DNA of 64,000 nucleotides, from the NCBI RefSeq assembly GCF_014206815.1, contig NZ_JACHNP010000001.1:1764456-1828455 (forward strand), written 5' to 3'. The translations under genes were made by a program, and so were the position numbers. The notes under the pieces are model-generated. The model had not been told where the DNA came from. It saw nothing but the letters and a program-made list of their open reading frames with translations, and did no database searches. Below, piece after piece: positions 45,067 through 55,213 of this stretch. Numbering within the stretch: the first letter of the stretch is position 1; the number at the start of each line of letters is the position of its first letter. This stretch comes from Xanthomonas sp. F10. GTDB lineage: Bacteria > Pseudomonadota > Gammaproteobacteria > Xanthomonadales > Xanthomonadaceae.

Positions 45067-47052
45067 ATGCCGCATTCGCCCGTGCCGTCCCCGGAACTCC
45101 CGCTCGCCCACCTGCGCATCGCCGACCCGTTCTGGCAGCGCTACCAGCGCCTGGTGCAGGAGGTGGTGCTGCCCTACCAGTGGGACGCGCTCAACGACAA
45201 CGTCGCCGATGCCGAACCCAGCCATGCTATCGAGAACTTCCGCATCGCCGCCGGCCGCAGCGACGGCGCGTTCTACGGCATGGTGTTCCAGGACAGCGAC
45301 GTGGCCAAGTGGCTGGAGGCGGTGGCGTACCTGCTGGCGCAGCATCCCGACCCGGCGCTGGAGCGCGATGCCGATGCCACCATCGAACTGATCGGCGCCG
45401 CGCAGCAGGCCGACGGCTACCTCAACACCTACTTCACGGTGAAGGCGCCGCAGGAACGCTGGAGCAACCTGGCCGAGTGCCACGAACTGTATTGCGCCGG
45501 GCACATGATCGAGGCCGGCGTGGCCTATTACCAGGCCACCGGCAAGCGCGCCCTGCTCGACATCGTGTGCCGGCTCGCCGACCACATCGATGCCGTTTTC
45601 GGCCCTGGCCCGACGCAGTTGCACGGCTACCCCGGGCATCCGGAGATCGAACTGGCGCTGATGCGCCTGTACGAGGCCACCGGCGAGGCACGCTACCTGG
45701 CGTTGGCACGTTATTTCGTCGAACAGCGCGGCACCACGCCGCACTACTACGACGAAGAGTACGCCAGGCGCGGCCGCACCTTCTTCTGGGGCGGGCACGG
45801 CCCGGCCTGGATGATCCAGGACAAGGCCTACAGTCAGGCGCACCTGCCGGTGGCGCTGCAGGACACCGCGGTCGGCCATGCGGTGCGCTTCGTGTACCTG
45901 TACGCGGGCGTGGCGCACCTGGCCCGGCACAGCGGCGACGCCACCCTGCGCGCGGCCTGCGCGCGGCTGTGGGACAACGCCACGCAGCGGCAGATGTACC
46001 TGACCGGCGCGATCGGCGCGCAGAGCTACGGCGAAGCCTTCAGCGTCGACTACGACCTGCCCAACGACACCGCGTACAACGAGAGCTGCGCCTCGATCGG
46101 GCTGATGATGTTCGCCAACCGCATGCTGCAGTTGGCGCCGGATGGCCGCTACGCCGACGTGATGGAGCGGGCGCTGTACAACACCGTGCTGGGCGGCATG
46201 GCCCTGGACGGACGCCACTTCTTCTACGTCAATCCGTTGGAAGTGCACCCGCCCACGGTGCACGGCAACCACACCTTCGACCACGTCAAGCCGGTGCGCC
46301 AGCGCTGGTTCGGCTGCGCCTGCTGCCCGCCCAACATCGCCCGCGTGCTGACCTCGCTCGGCTACTACATCTACACCCGCCGCGCCGACACCCTGTACGT
46401 GAACCTCTACGTCGGCAGCGATGCGCGGTTCGAGGTCGGCGGACAGACCCTGACCCTGCGCCAGCGCGGCGAGTATCCGTGGCAGGACACGATCGCCTTC
46501 GACATGGAGTGCAGCGCAGCAGTGGACGCGGCAGTGGCGCTGCGCCTGCCGGACTGGTGCCAGGCGCCGCAGCTGCGGCTCAACGGCGAGCCGGTGGCGA
46601 TCGACGCGCACCGCCAGCACGGCTACTGCGTGCTGCGCCGGCGCTGGCAATCCGGCGACACCTTGCAACTGCGCCTGCCGATGCCGCCGATGCGGGTCAG
46701 CGGACACCCGCGCGTGCGTCACCTGGCCGGCAAGGTCGCGGTGCAGCGCGGACCGCTGGTGTACTGCCTGGAGCAGGCCGACAACGGCGCCGACCTGCAT
46801 CAGCTGCGCCTGCCGGCCAGCGCCACGCTGCAGACCGTGCCCGGCAGTGGCGCGCTGGACGGCCAGGTGCTGCTGCAGGCCACGGGCGAACGCCTGCACG
46901 GCGATGCGGACGCCGCGGCCGCGCCGCTGTACCGCTACGATGCGCCGCCACCGGCGCGGCAGCCGCAGACCCTGACCTTCGTGCCCTACTTCGCCTGGGC
47001 CAATCGCGGCGAGGGCGAGATGCGGGTATGGGTGGACGCCAGCGACGGCTGA
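45067..47052 (+). CDS. GH127 beta-L-arabinofuranosidase
   Basis: A 661-residue GH127 glycosidase (HypBA1 type), which frees L-arabinose from beta-linked arabinofuranosides such as those on hydroxyproline-rich plant cell-wall proteins. The zinc-cysteine active site is conserved: Glu323 (SYGEAFS), Glu339 and Cys341 (NESCAS), and Cys419-Cys420 (CACCPPN), almost the same numbering as HypBA1. No signal peptide is present, so it acts on sugars already imported, fitting the transporter just upstream. Length is typical of the family. Confidence 0.93.
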   Translation: MPHSPVPSPELPLAHLRIADPFWQRYQRLVQEVVLPYQWDALNDNVADAEPSHAIENFRIAAGRSDGAFYGMVFQDSDVAKWLEAVAYLLAQHPDPALERDADATIELIGAAQQADGYLNTYFTVKAPQERWSNLAECHELYCAGHMIEAGVAYYQATGKRALLDIVCRLADHIDAVFGPGPTQLHGYPGHPEIELALMRLYEATGEARYLALARYFVEQRGTTPHYYDEEYARRGRTFFWGGHGPAWMIQDKAYSQAHLPVALQDTAVGHAVRFVYLYAGVAHLARHSGDATLRAACARLWDNATQRQMYLTGAIGAQSYGEAFSVDYDLPNDTAYNESCASIGLMMFANRMLQLAPDGRYADVMERALYNTVLGGMALDGRHFFYVNPLEVHPPTVHGNHTFDHVKPVRQRWFGCACCPPNIARVLTSLGYYIYTRRADTLYVNLYVGSDARFEVGGQTLTLRQRGEYPWQDTIAFDMECSAAVDAAVALRLPDWCQAPQLRLNGEPVAIDAHRQHGYCVLRRRWQSGDTLQLRLPMPPMRVSGHPRVRHLAGKVAVQRGPLVYCLEQADNGADLHQLRLPASATLQTVPGSGALDGQVLLQATGERLHGDADAAAAPLYRYDAPPPARQPQTLTFVPYFAWANRGEGEMRVWVDASDG

Positions 47053-47200
47053 AGGCACCTCTGCGGGACGTAGCCTGTAGGACGCGCTGGACGTTACCGG
47101 GAACGCCCGTCGCGGCCGATCCCGCAAAAGGGGACAAGAGCCGCTCCTGCCGGACAAGCTGCATCCGGACTGCATCGTGTCGGCGCAGCGCCAAGTGCGC

Positions 47201-47452
47201 TTACAACGTCGCGAGGATCTCCGCGCGACGACGCGCATGCTCCGCGGCGTCGATCAGGCCCTGCGCCTTCAATTGCTCCAGCGCGCGCAGGCGCTGCTCG
47301 ACCGAGGCGGTGGGCGGCAGTGGCGGCGGCGCCGCGGCCGCCGGCCGGCGCCGCTGGGCGCGGATCGCCAGCCACACCACCACAGCGATCAGCAGCGGGA
47401 AGGCGAGCACGACCAGGAGGACGAGCCAGTGCCAGATGCTGAATCCACCCAT
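47201..47452 (-). CDS. Small SHOCT-domain membrane protein
   Basis: An 83-residue protein: one transmembrane helix (residues 5-30), a Pro/Ala linker, and a C-terminal SHOCT domain (VEQRLRALEQLKAQGLIDAAEHARRRAEIL). SHOCT domains are short oligomerisation modules of unknown specific role. It lies 36 bases after the gpmA stop in the same direction and may be co-transcribed. The gap between it and GH127 holds a decayed REP-like stretch near 47072-47152. Confidence 0.85.
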   Translation of the reverse strand: MGGFSIWHWLVLLVVLAFPLLIAVVVWLAIRAQRRRPAAAAPPPLPPTASVEQRLRALEQLKAQGLIDAAEHARRRAEILATL

Positions 47453-47488
47453 TGCGTCCTCCTGTCGGCCGCGCGCCGGGCCTGGCGC

Positions 47489-48238
47489 TTACTTCGCCTT
47501 GCCCTGGTTGGCCACCGCCTCGGCCGCCTTCTTCGCCGCTTCCGGATCGCCCAGGTAGCGGTAGGACTGCACCTGCAGGGTGTCGTCCAGTTCGAACAGC
47601 AGCGGGATGCCGGTGGGGATGTTGAGCTCGAGGATCTCCTCGCGCGACACGTCGTTCAGGTACTTGTACAGCGCGCGCAGCGAGTTGCCGTGGGCGGTGA
47701 CCAGCACGGTCTGCCCGGCCTTGAGCTGCGGCGCGATGGCGTCGTGCCAGTACGGCAGCACGCGCTCGAGCGTGGTGGCCAGCGACTCGGTGGCCGGCAA
47801 GGCGTTGCGGTCCAGGGTGGCGTAGCGGCGGTCGTGCAGCGGATGGCCCGGATCCTCGGCGTCCATCGGCGGCGGCGGGATGTCGTAGGAGCGGCGCCAG
47901 ATCTTGACCTGGTCCTCGCCGTGCTTGGCCGCGGTCTCGGCCTTGTCCAGGCCCTGCAGGCCGCCGTAGTGACGCTCGTTGAGGCGCCAGCTCTTGTGCA
48001 CCGGCAGCCAATCCTGGTCCAGTTCCTTCAGCGCGCCCTGCAGGGTGTGGATGGCGCGCTTGAGCACGGAGGTATGGGCCACGTCGAACTGCAGGCCCTC
48101 CTCGCGCATCAGCCGGCCGGCGGCCACGGCTTCCTGGCGGCCCTGCTCGGTCAGGTCCACGTCGACCCAGCCGGTGAAGCGGTTATCCAGGTTCCACTGG
48201 CTCTGGCCATGGCGCAACAGTACGAGTTTGCGGGTCAC
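47489..48238 (-). CDS. gpmA: 2,3-bisphosphoglycerate-dependent phosphoglycerate mutase
   Basis: A 249-residue dPGM that interconverts 3- and 2-phosphoglycerate in glycolysis. The phospho-histidine is His10 in [41 protein letters not shown] and [13 protein letters not shown] are further family motifs. The GTG start at 48238 follows GGAGA and gives the normal MTRKL N-terminus; an ATG nine codons upstream is less likely. Length is typical. Confidence 0.96.
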   Translation of the reverse strand: MTRKLVLLRHGQSQWNLDNRFTGWVDVDLTEQGRQEAVAAGRLMREEGLQFDVAHTSVLKRAIHTLQGALKELDQDWLPVHKSWRLNERHYGGLQGLDKAETAAKHGEDQVKIWRRSYDIPPPPMDAEDPGHPLHDRRYATLDRNALPATESLATTLERVLPYWHDAIAPQLKAGQTVLVTAHGNSLRALYKYLNDVSREEILELNIPTGIPLLFELDDTLQVQSYRYLGDPEAAKKAAEAVANQGKAK

Positions 48239-48297
48239 TGCGACGGTCTCCGTTGGGGGATGCATGGGTGGTGCAGCCCTGGATTGTAGCTGGTGGC

Positions 48298-48427
48298 GGG
48301 GATTCGGGATTCGGGATTCGCAAGGGCCTGGTTCTCCAGCGAGTGAAGCGGCCAAGCGCCACCTGATCGCCAGAGCCGCGCGGGAAGCGCCTTCAACGAA
48401 TCCCCAATCCCGAATCCCCAATCCCGG
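48298..48427. repeat. Inverted GGGATTCGGG repeat blocks
   Basis: 48298-48320 has three GGGATTCG units; 48397-48427 has the complement (CCCGAATCCCC units). They could pair to form a stem with a ~77-base loop between gpmA and nfi. Confidence 0.8.
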
Positions 48428-48469
48428 CCCTCCACACCCCAGCCACGACCGCAGCGCGATCATTTACGC

Positions 48470-49186
48470 ATGGAGACTTCCAAGCACCCCGTGTTCGGCG
48501 ACTGGGACGGCAGCATCGTGCAGGCGCGCGCGCTGCAGGCGACGCTGGCGCGCCAGGTCAGCCTGCAGGACGAGGTTCCCGACCCGCCGCGCTGGCTGGC
48601 CGGCTTCGACGTCGGCTTCGAGGACGACGGCCAGGTCACCCGCGCCGCCGCGGTGCTGCTCGATGCGCAGACCCTGCAGTTGCACCAGGCCGAGATCGCC
48701 CGCGTGCCCACCTCGATGGCCTACGTGCCCGGCCTGCTCAGCTTCCGCGAACTGCCGGCGCTGCTGGCCGCGCTGGGCCTGCTGCGGCAGCGCCCGGACC
48801 TGGTGTTCGTCGATGGCCAGGGCATCGCGCATCCGCGCCGGCTCGGCATCGCCGCGCACTTCGGCGTGGTCACCGGGCTGCCCAGCATCGGCGTGGCCAA
48901 GACCTTGCTGGCTGGCCGCTTCGAGGAACCCGGCGCGCAGGCCGGCGACCACAGCCCCATCGTGCACCGCGGCGAAGTGGTCGGCTGGGCGCTGCGCAGC
49001 AAATTGCGCTGCAATCCGCTGATCGTTTCGCCAGGCCACCGCGTTGCCGTGGACAGCGCGCTGCACTGGACCCAGCGCTACCTGCGCGGCTACCGCCTGC
49101 CGGAACCGACCCGGCTGGCCGACCGGCTGGCCTCGCGCCGCGGCGAGATGCCGGCGCCGGCCGCGGACACCCGATCGCTGTTCTGA
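48470..49186 (+). CDS. nfi: Endonuclease V
   Basis: A 238-residue endonuclease V, which cuts DNA one base 3' of deoxyinosine. Active-site residues are Asp47 (AGFDVGF), Glu94 ([12 protein letters not shown]), Asp115 ([20 protein letters not shown]) and Lys144 (IGVAKTLL). Length is normal. No clear ribosome site precedes ATG 48470; the next in-frame Met is too far in to be the start. Confidence 0.95.
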   Translation: METSKHPVFGDWDGSIVQARALQATLARQVSLQDEVPDPPRWLAGFDVGFEDDGQVTRAAAVLLDAQTLQLHQAEIARVPTSMAYVPGLLSFRELPALLAALGLLRQRPDLVFVDGQGIAHPRRLGIAAHFGVVTGLPSIGVAKTLLAGRFEEPGAQAGDHSPIVHRGEVVGWALRSKLRCNPLIVSPGHRVAVDSALHWTQRYLRGYRLPEPTRLADRLASRRGEMPAPAADTRSLF

Positions 49187-49216
49187 ACCGGGCGCTGCGG
49201 CCGGCAGCCGCGTCGC

Positions 49217-49609
49217 TCAGCGGTTGCTGATGTTGATGCCAGTGTCGACGATCTGGATGTACATGCCCGCCGGACGCGGACGCGCGAGGAACTGGAGATT
49301 GACGCTGGCGATGCCGCTGGCGGCGGCGCAATTGGCGGTCGACATGCCGATCGCCGTGTAGCGGACATTGGTGCGCAGGGTCGGGCCGGCGATGCGATGG
49401 CCGTTGGACACCGCATAACAGCCGGCGCCCTGTCCGCCGGTGACCAGCAAGGCCTTCGCGTCCCACAGATCGTTGATGATCTCGGTGGGCACGTTCATGT
49501 CCGGCACGCCTTGCGCCTGGGCGGAAAACCCCGCGCAGGCGATGAGGGCCAGGCCAAGGCGCGCCCAGACCGGGCGGCGACAGCGGATGTGCGATGCGAC
49601 ATTCTTCAT
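49217..49609 (-). CDS. Small exported protein, unknown function
   Basis: A 130-residue protein. A signal peptide (residues 1 to about 35, ending AGFSAQAQG) is followed by a small domain with two Cys (GAGCYAVSNG, TANCAAASG) that could form a disulfide, and a C-terminal LARPRPAGMYIQIVDTGINISNR. I do not recognise the family. Its stop lies 30 bases from the nfi stop, so the genes converge. Confidence 0.65.
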   Translation of the reverse strand: MKNVASHIRCRRPVWARLGLALIACAGFSAQAQGVPDMNVPTEIINDLWDAKALLVTGGQGAGCYAVSNGHRIAGPTLRTNVRYTAIGMSTANCAAASGIASVNLQFLARPRPAGMYIQIVDTGINISNR

Positions 49610-49911
49610 GTGTGTACTCCGTCGGGGGAAGAGGGATCGATGCAGCGCCACGGGCCGTGCGCGCGTATGACCGGCCACGACGCGCGCCGATTATTCACAG
49701 GCCATTTGCCGCGTCGCAGACAAGACGCGCGCGCAATTCGCACTATGCGATTCCGGGACACCGGCATAACCGCGCGACATAGCGCGAATGCGCCGCGGAT
49801 CGGCCCGCCGCGCATGAGCGCATGCGGGACAGTCCGTCTTGCCATGGCGCCGCACCGCAGCCGCCGCGCATGCGAAGCTTCGCTTCCGTTTTTGCGACTG
49901 CGAGCGCCCGC
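49610..49911. other. 302-bp divergent intergenic region
   Basis: Between the small exported protein and the first pirin gene. It should hold both promoters; no convincing box or repeat was seen. Confidence 0.5.
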
Positions 49912-50781
49912 ATGCCCACCCTGATCGCCCCCCGCGTCCACGATATCGGCGGCTTCGAAGTGCGCCGCGCCGTTCCCAGCGTGCAGGCGCGCAGCGTCGG
50001 CCCCTTCGTCTTCATCGATCACATGGGACCGGCGGTGTTCGAGCCGGGGCACGGCGTGGACGTGCGCCCGCATCCGCACATCGGCCTGGCCACGGTCACC
50101 TTCCTGTGGTCCGGCGAGATCGGCCACCGCGATTCGCTCGGCTCGGACCAGGTGATCCGCGCCGGCGACGTCAACTGGATGACCGCCGGGCGCGGCATCT
50201 CCCACTCCGAACGCACGCCGACCGCGCTACGCGCGCATGCGCACCCGCTGCACGGCATGCAGACCTGGGTGGCGCTGCCGAAATCGGCGGAAGAGACCGC
50301 GCCGGCGTTCTACCACCACGCCGCCGCCAGCCTGCCGCAGCAACGCCGCGACGGCGCCTGGCTGCGGGTGATCGCCGGCCGCGCCTACGGCGAGGAATCG
50401 CCGGTGAAGGTGTTCGCCGACACCCTCAACGTGGCACTGGATCTCGACGCGGACGCGGAACTCGACCTGGACGCCCGCCACGCCGAGCGCTCGCTGTACA
50501 TCCTGGAAGGCGAGGCGCAACTGGATGGCGTGAACATCCCGGCGCGGCATCTGGTCCTGCCCGAGCCGGGCGCGCGCGGTCGGCTGCGCGCCAAGACCCC
50601 GCTCAAGGCGATGCTGATGGGCGGCGAACCGCTTGATGGGCCGCGCCACCTGTGGTGGAACTTCGTCTCGAGTTCGGTGGAGCGCATCGAGCAGGCCAAG
50701 CAGGACTGGCGCGAGGGCCGCTTCGGGACGATCCCGGGCGACGACCAGGAATTCATCCCGCTGCCCGAACCGGGCCGCTGA
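49912..50781 (+). CDS. Pirin-family protein (first copy)
   Basis: A 289-residue pirin, a bicupin Fe-binding family. The N-terminal metal site has RPHPHIGLATVTFLW (His-x-His) and WMTAGRGISHSERTP; family motifs FVFIDHMGP and GMQTWVALP are also present. Some pirins act as quercetin dioxygenases or transcription cofactors; function here is not known. I chose ATG at 49912, where homology starts; 30 upstream codons are in frame but not convincing. A second, differently organised pirin lies at 51735. Confidence 0.9.
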   Translation: MPTLIAPRVHDIGGFEVRRAVPSVQARSVGPFVFIDHMGPAVFEPGHGVDVRPHPHIGLATVTFLWSGEIGHRDSLGSDQVIRAGDVNWMTAGRGISHSERTPTALRAHAHPLHGMQTWVALPKSAEETAPAFYHHAAASLPQQRRDGAWLRVIAGRAYGEESPVKVFADTLNVALDLDADAELDLDARHAERSLYILEGEAQLDGVNIPARHLVLPEPGARGRLRAKTPLKAMLMGGEPLDGPRHLWWNFVSSSVERIEQAKQDWREGRFGTIPGDDQEFIPLPEPGR

Positions 50782-51135
50782 GACCCCAATCGCCGCCACA
50801 GCAGAGCGGCCCGTGCGGTCGCCATCGCTCCCTCTCCCGTCCCTCGTCCGCCGGCGCCGCATTCCATAAAGACCTGCCTGTCGGCGCAGCGAGGCGGGTG
50901 CGCCACGCCATACCGCGCGTGCGGATATTCCCGGAATCCGCATCCCAATTGTCAGCGCGGCTGCGCTGGGCTATGGTGCAGACGCGGCCGCGCACGCGTG
51001 GCCGCGCACGGGACACGCACTGCGTCGGGGATGCACTGCCGGGATCCCGCACAGGATGGGCGCTCCCGCAGACGACGCCACAGGCGTGCGTATGGATCGA
51101 ACGCGTCGCATCGCGGCGTATGGGGAACATCGCGA
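50782..51135. other. 354-bp intergenic region
   Basis: Between the first pirin and the small exported protein. I see no repeat, RNA gene or convincing gene here. Confidence 0.5.
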
Positions 51136-51603
51136 ATGAAGACATTCTTGCGCAAGGCGCTGCTCACCGCTGCGGCGGCGTTGCCCGCCGCTGCCGCCAT
51201 CGCGCAGCAGGCCCAGAACTGCCCCCCGCTGCCGCCTCAGAGCACGCTGCAATGGAGCGAGCGCAGCGACAAGGGCTTCATCGTCTGCCGCGCCAGCGAT
51301 GCCAGCGGACGGCAGGTGCTGGGCATGATGCTCACTGCGCGCGACCCGAAGATTCCGCTGCAGCGCACGCTGCGCGAGGAAAAGGGGGCCATCGACGGCG
51401 AGCAGGTGTATTGGTACCGGCCGGACCTCGGCGGCGCCGACCTGCCGGGCCTGGCCTCGCGCCGGATCGCGGTGGCGGAACTGAAGAAGGGTCAATTCGC
51501 GCAGGTGTGGATCGACGCCGCCGACACCCAGGAACTGCAGACCCTGCAATCGCTGGTGCAGGGCCTGGACATGCGCCAGTCGAGCCTGGCGCTGGAGCGC
51601 TGA
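51136..51603 (+). CDS. Small exported protein, unknown function
   Basis: A 155-residue protein with a signal peptide (residues 1-23, MKTFLRKALLTAAAALPAAA ending IAQ). The mature part has two Cys (QNCPPLPP, FIVCRASD) and a helical C-terminus (DTQELQTLQSLVQGLDMRQS). Family not recognised. The start is the ATG at 51136; an upstream in-frame extension is not convincing. A REP palindrome follows its stop. Confidence 0.7.
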   Translation: MKTFLRKALLTAAAALPAAAAIAQQAQNCPPLPPQSTLQWSERSDKGFIVCRASDASGRQVLGMMLTARDPKIPLQRTLREEKGAIDGEQVYWYRPDLGGADLPGLASRRIAVAELKKGQFAQVWIDAADTQELQTLQSLVQGLDMRQSSLALER

Positions 51604-51625
51604 ACCCGGCAGCCCGAGAGATCAC

Positions 51626-51692
51626 GTAGGAGCGGCGTCAGCCGCGACAGGCGTTCCCGGGAACGCCCCGTCGCGGCTGAAGCCGCTCCTAC
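51626..51692. repeat. REP-type palindrome
   Basis: Two inverted units starting GTAGGAGCGG around a GGCGTTCCCGGGAACGCC-like centre; the left unit has one change (GGCGTCAGCC). Lies between convergent genes. Confidence 0.9.
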
Positions 51693-51734
51693 GAGCAAAC
51701 AAACCCTCGCACCAGCGACAGTGCGAATTACCCC

Positions 51735-52595
51735 TCAGAAGCGCCCTTCCTGGAAATCCACGAAGGCCTGCATCAGTTCCTGGCGCGTGTTCATCACGAA
51801 CGGCCCGTGCCGCGCCACCGGCTCGCGCAGCGGCCGGCCGGCGACCAGGATCAGCCGTGCGCCCTGCGCGCCGGCCTGCAACGGCAGCAGGTCGCCACCG
51901 CCGAGCACCGCGAGCGTCTGCGCGGGCAACATGCGCGCCGCCTCGCCCTCGCCCAGCGCCGCCTCGCCCTCGAACATATAGGCGAAGGCGTTGTGCCCGG
52001 ACGGCAACTCGAACGCCCAGGACGCGCCAGCGTCCAGCGCGATGTCCAGATACAGCGGATCGGTGGCCGGCTGCGCAATCGGGCCGTGCACCTCGCCGAC
52101 CTGGCCGGCGATCACCTTGACCGTCACCCCCGGCGCCGGCTGCACCACCGGGATGCGTTCGGGCGCGAACTCCTGGTAGCGCGGCGCGGTCATCTTGTCG
52201 CGCGCCGGCAGGTTCACCCACAGCTGGAAGCCGCGCATGCGCCCTTGCTCCTGCTCCGGCATCTCCGAATGCACCAGGCCGCGACCGGCGGTCATCCACT
52301 GCACGCTGCCCGGGGTCAGCAGGCCCTCGTTGCCGTGGTTGTCCTTGTGCCGCATGCGCCCGTCGAGCATGTAGGTGACAGTCTCGAAGCCGCGGTGCGG
52401 ATGGCTCGGGAAACCGCCGATGTAGTCCTCGGCACGATCGGTGCCGAACTCGTCGAGCAGCAGGAACGGATCCAGCTCGGGCAGCGCCCCGCCACCGATG
52501 ACGCGGGTCAGCTTGACCCCATCGCCGTCGGCGGTGGCGTGGCCGCGGATGGCGCGCAGGATGCGCGCGGGGACGACGGTGGTGGAAGCGGTCAT
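51735..52595 (-). CDS. Pirin-family protein (second copy)
   Basis: A 286-residue pirin. The metal-binding His-x-His is in FPSHPHRGFETVTYML; SVQWMTAGRGLVHSEMPEQ follows, and the C-terminal cupin has MNTRQELMQAFVDFQEGRF. The MTASTTVVPARILRAIRGHAT start at 52595 is preceded by AGGAGA; the open frame extends far upstream over repeats. Only distantly similar to the first pirin, so not a recent duplicate. Confidence 0.9.
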   Translation of the reverse strand: MTASTTVVPARILRAIRGHATADGDGVKLTRVIGGGALPELDPFLLLDEFGTDRAEDYIGGFPSHPHRGFETVTYMLDGRMRHKDNHGNEGLLTPGSVQWMTAGRGLVHSEMPEQEQGRMRGFQLWVNLPARDKMTAPRYQEFAPERIPVVQPAPGVTVKVIAGQVGEVHGPIAQPATDPLYLDIALDAGASWAFELPSGHNAFAYMFEGEAALGEGEAARMLPAQTLAVLGGGDLLPLQAGAQGARLILVAGRPLREPVARHGPFVMNTRQELMQAFVDFQEGRF

Positions 52596-52690
52596 GGGAC
52601 GATCTCCTGATGAGATCCCCACCATGGGTGCCACCGCCAGCGCGGCCAACCGTGCCCGGCGCAACCCATCGTTCCATCGCCTGCAGCGGC

Positions 52691-52838
52691 CCCCTTCTCC
52701 CCCCCGGGAGAAGGGGCCCCGAAGGGGCGGATGAGGGTGCGGGCGCAGCCTCGTGCAGCATCCTGTGCACGGGCTCGTCCTGCGAGGGCTTCGCTCCGTA
52801 CCCCCACCCCAACCCCTCTCCCGAGGGGAGAGGGGCTT
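52691..52838. repeat. Palindrome-bounded repeat element, copy 2
   Basis: Left hairpin CCCCTTCTCC...GGAGAAGGGG, then GGGGCGGATGAGGGTGCGGG; right side CCCACCCCAACCCC and hairpin CCCCTCTCCCGAGGGGAGAG. Same ends as the element inside mfd, but a different middle. Confidence 0.85.
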
Positions 52839-52878
52839 GAGCATCCTGACGCCTCCTTCTCCTGTTCGAGGCCATGAA

Positions 52879-53028
52879 CCCCCTTCTCCCCCGGGAGAAG
52901 GTGCCCCGCAGGGGCGGATAAGGGTCCGGGCGCAACCTCGTGCAGTGTCTGGGGGCACAGGCTGGTTTCGCGAGAGCTCCGCCGCACCCACCCTCACCTC
53001 ACATGCCCCTCCCCCGGCAAGAGAGGGC
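52879..53028. repeat. Palindrome-bounded repeat element, copy 3
   Basis: Left hairpin CCTTCTCCC...GGGAGAAGG, then GGGGCGGATAAGGGTCCGGG. The right end (CCACCCTCACCTCACATGCC and a broken CCCCTCCCCC hairpin) is decayed. Direct orientation with copy 2, 41 bases after it. Confidence 0.8.
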
Positions 53029-53131
53029 CAGCTGTCTACGACCAAAGTACTAGCCCCGTGGCCGTCCCCACCATTGACCCCCCACGCCATCGGGGCGACC
53101 CTTGCACGCATCTCGTGGGGGAGCGTTCTGC

Positions 53132-55213
53132 ATGAAAGGGTTTTCCAAGCTGGCCTGGGCCGCACTCGCCATCCTGGCGGCGTTCTGCCTGGGCACCATC
53201 GCCCTGCGCCGCGGCGAACACATCAATGCGCTGTGGATCGTGGTGGCCGCGGTGTCGATCTACCTGATCGCCTATCGCTTCTACAGCCTGTTCATCGCCG
53301 ACAAGGTGATGCAGCTCGACCCCACCCGGGCCACGCCGGCGGTGCTCAACAACGACGGCCTGGACTACGTGCCGACCAACAAGCACGTGCTGTTCGGCCA
53401 CCATTTCGCCGCCATCGCCGGCGCCGGGCCGCTGGTCGGGCCGGTGCTGGCCGCGCAGATGGGTTACCTGCCCGGCCTGCTGTGGCTGGTGGTCGGCGTG
53501 GTGGTCGCCGGTGCGGTGCAGGACTTCATGGTGCTGTTCCTGTCCAGCCGCCGCAACGGCCGCTCGCTGGGCGACCTGGTGCGCGAGGAGATGGGCCAGG
53601 TGCCTGGCACCATCGCCCTGTTCGGCGCGTTCCTGATCATGATCATCATCCTGGCGGTGCTGGCGATGGTAGTGGTCAAGGCGCTGGCGGAAAGCCCCTG
53701 GGGCATGTTCACGGTGATCGCGACCATGCCCATCGCGATCCTGATGGGCGTGTACATGCGCTACATCCGCCCCGGCAAGATCGGCGAGATCTCGGTGGTG
53801 GGGCTGATCCTGCTGCTGGCGGCGATCTGGTTCGGCGGCAAGGTCGCCGCCGATCCCACCTGGGGACCGGCCTTCACCTTCACCGGCACCCAGATCACCT
53901 GGATGCTGATCGGCTACGGCTTCGTCGCCTCGGTGCTGCCGGTGTGGCTGCTGCTGGCGCCGCGCGACTACCTGTCGACCTTCCTCAAGATCGGCACGAT
54001 CATCGCCCTGGCGATCGGCATCCTGGTGGTGATGCCGGAGCTGAAGATGCCGGCGCTGACCCAATTCGCCGCCAGCGGCGACGGCCCGGTGTGGAAGGGC
54101 GGCCTGTTCCCGTTCCTGTTCATCACCATCGCCTGCGGCGCGGTGTCCGGCTTCCATGCGCTGATCTCCTCGGGCACCACGCCCAAGCTGCTCGCCAACG
54201 AGTCGCACATGCGCTACATCGGCTACGGCGGCATGCTGATGGAATCGTTCGTGGCGGTGATGGCGCTGGTGGCGGCCTCGATCATCGACCCGGGCGTGTA
54301 CTTCGCGATGAACAGCCCGGCCGCGGTGATCGGCGCCGACGTCGCCTCCGCCGCGCACCACATCAGCACCACCTGGGGCTTCACCATCACCCCGGAACAG
54401 CTGACCGCCACTGCCGCGGCGATCGGCGAACCCACCATCCTGCATCGCGCCGGCGGCGCGCCGACGCTGGCGGTGGGCATCGCGCAGATCCTGCACCAGG
54501 CCATCCCCAACAGCAGCGACGCGATGATGGCCTTCTGGTACCACTTCGCGATCCTGTTCGAGGCGCTGTTCATCCTCACCGCGGTGGACGCCGGCACCCG
54601 CGCCGGCCGCTTCATGCTGCAGGACCTGCTCGGCAACTTCGTGCCGGCGCTGAAGAAGACCGAGTCGTGGACCGCCAACATCATCGGCACCGCCGGTTGT
54701 GTGGCGCTGTGGGGCTACCTGCTGTACACCGGCGTGGTCGATCCGTTCGGCGGCATCCAGACGCTGTGGCCGCTGTTCGGCATCTCCAACCAGATGCTGG
54801 CCGGCATCGCGCTGATGCTGGGCACGGTGGTGCTGTTCAAGATGAAGCGCGACCGCTACGCCTGGGTGACCGCGGTGCCCGCGGTGTGGCTGCTGATCTG
54901 CACCACCTATGCCGGCCTGATCAAGATCTTCGACGCCAACCCGTCGCAGGGTTTCCTGGCGCAGGCGCACAAGTTCCAGGACGCCATCGCCAGCGGCACC
55001 GTCACCGCACCGGCCAAGTCGGTGGCGCAGATGCAGCAGATCGTCACCAACGCCTACGTCAACACCGGCCTGACCGTGCTGTTCCTGTGCGTGGTGTTCG
55101 CGGTGCTGGTCTACGCGATTAAGACCATCCTCGTCGCCCGCCGCACCCCGCAGCGCAGCGACCGCGAGACCCCGTACGTGGCCTTGCAGCCGCACCAGAT
55201 GGCGGACCTGTAA
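53132..55213 (+). CDS. cstA: CstA-family peptide/pyruvate transporter
   Basis: A 693-residue CstA, a carbon-starvation inner-membrane protein with about 16-18 helices, taking up peptides and/or pyruvate. Conserved parts include [41 protein letters not shown] and [15 protein letters not shown] chose ATG 53132 since [10 protein letters not shown] is the normal family start. It overlaps the ybdD gene by one base (TAATG). In E. coli cstA is induced by starvation through CRP; no CRP-like site was identified here. Confidence 0.93.
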   Translation: MKGFSKLAWAALAILAAFCLGTIALRRGEHINALWIVVAAVSIYLIAYRFYSLFIADKVMQLDPTRATPAVLNNDGLDYVPTNKHVLFGHHFAAIAGAGPLVGPVLAAQMGYLPGLLWLVVGVVVAGAVQDFMVLFLSSRRNGRSLGDLVREEMGQVPGTIALFGAFLIMIIILAVLAMVVVKALAESPWGMFTVIATMPIAILMGVYMRYIRPGKIGEISVVGLILLLAAIWFGGKVAADPTWGPAFTFTGTQITWMLIGYGFVASVLPVWLLLAPRDYLSTFLKIGTIIALAIGILVVMPELKMPALTQFAASGDGPVWKGGLFPFLFITIACGAVSGFHALISSGTTPKLLANESHMRYIGYGGMLMESFVAVMALVAASIIDPGVYFAMNSPAAVIGADVASAAHHISTTWGFTITPEQLTATAAAIGEPTILHRAGGAPTLAVGIAQILHQAIPNSSDAMMAFWYHFAILFEALFILTAVDAGTRAGRFMLQDLLGNFVPALKKTESWTANIIGTAGCVALWGYLLYTGVVDPFGGIQTLWPLFGISNQMLAGIALMLGTVVLFKMKRDRYAWVTAVPAVWLLICTTYAGLIKIFDANPSQGFLAQAHKFQDAIASGTVTAPAKSVAQMQQIVTNAYVNTGLTVLFLCVVFAVLVYAIKTILVARRTPQRSDRETPYVALQPHQMADL

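Larger units (their letters stand above)
52596..53131. other. 536-bp intergenic region holding two repeat elements
   Basis: Between divergent pirin and cstA genes. Mostly filled by two copies of the palindrome-bounded element listed next. cstA promoter must lie within or after the second copy. Confidence 0.7.

Noticed and set aside
52596-53131. Extended open frames upstream of both pirin and cstA
   Set aside because: They run through palindromic repeat DNA and have no homology-like content.
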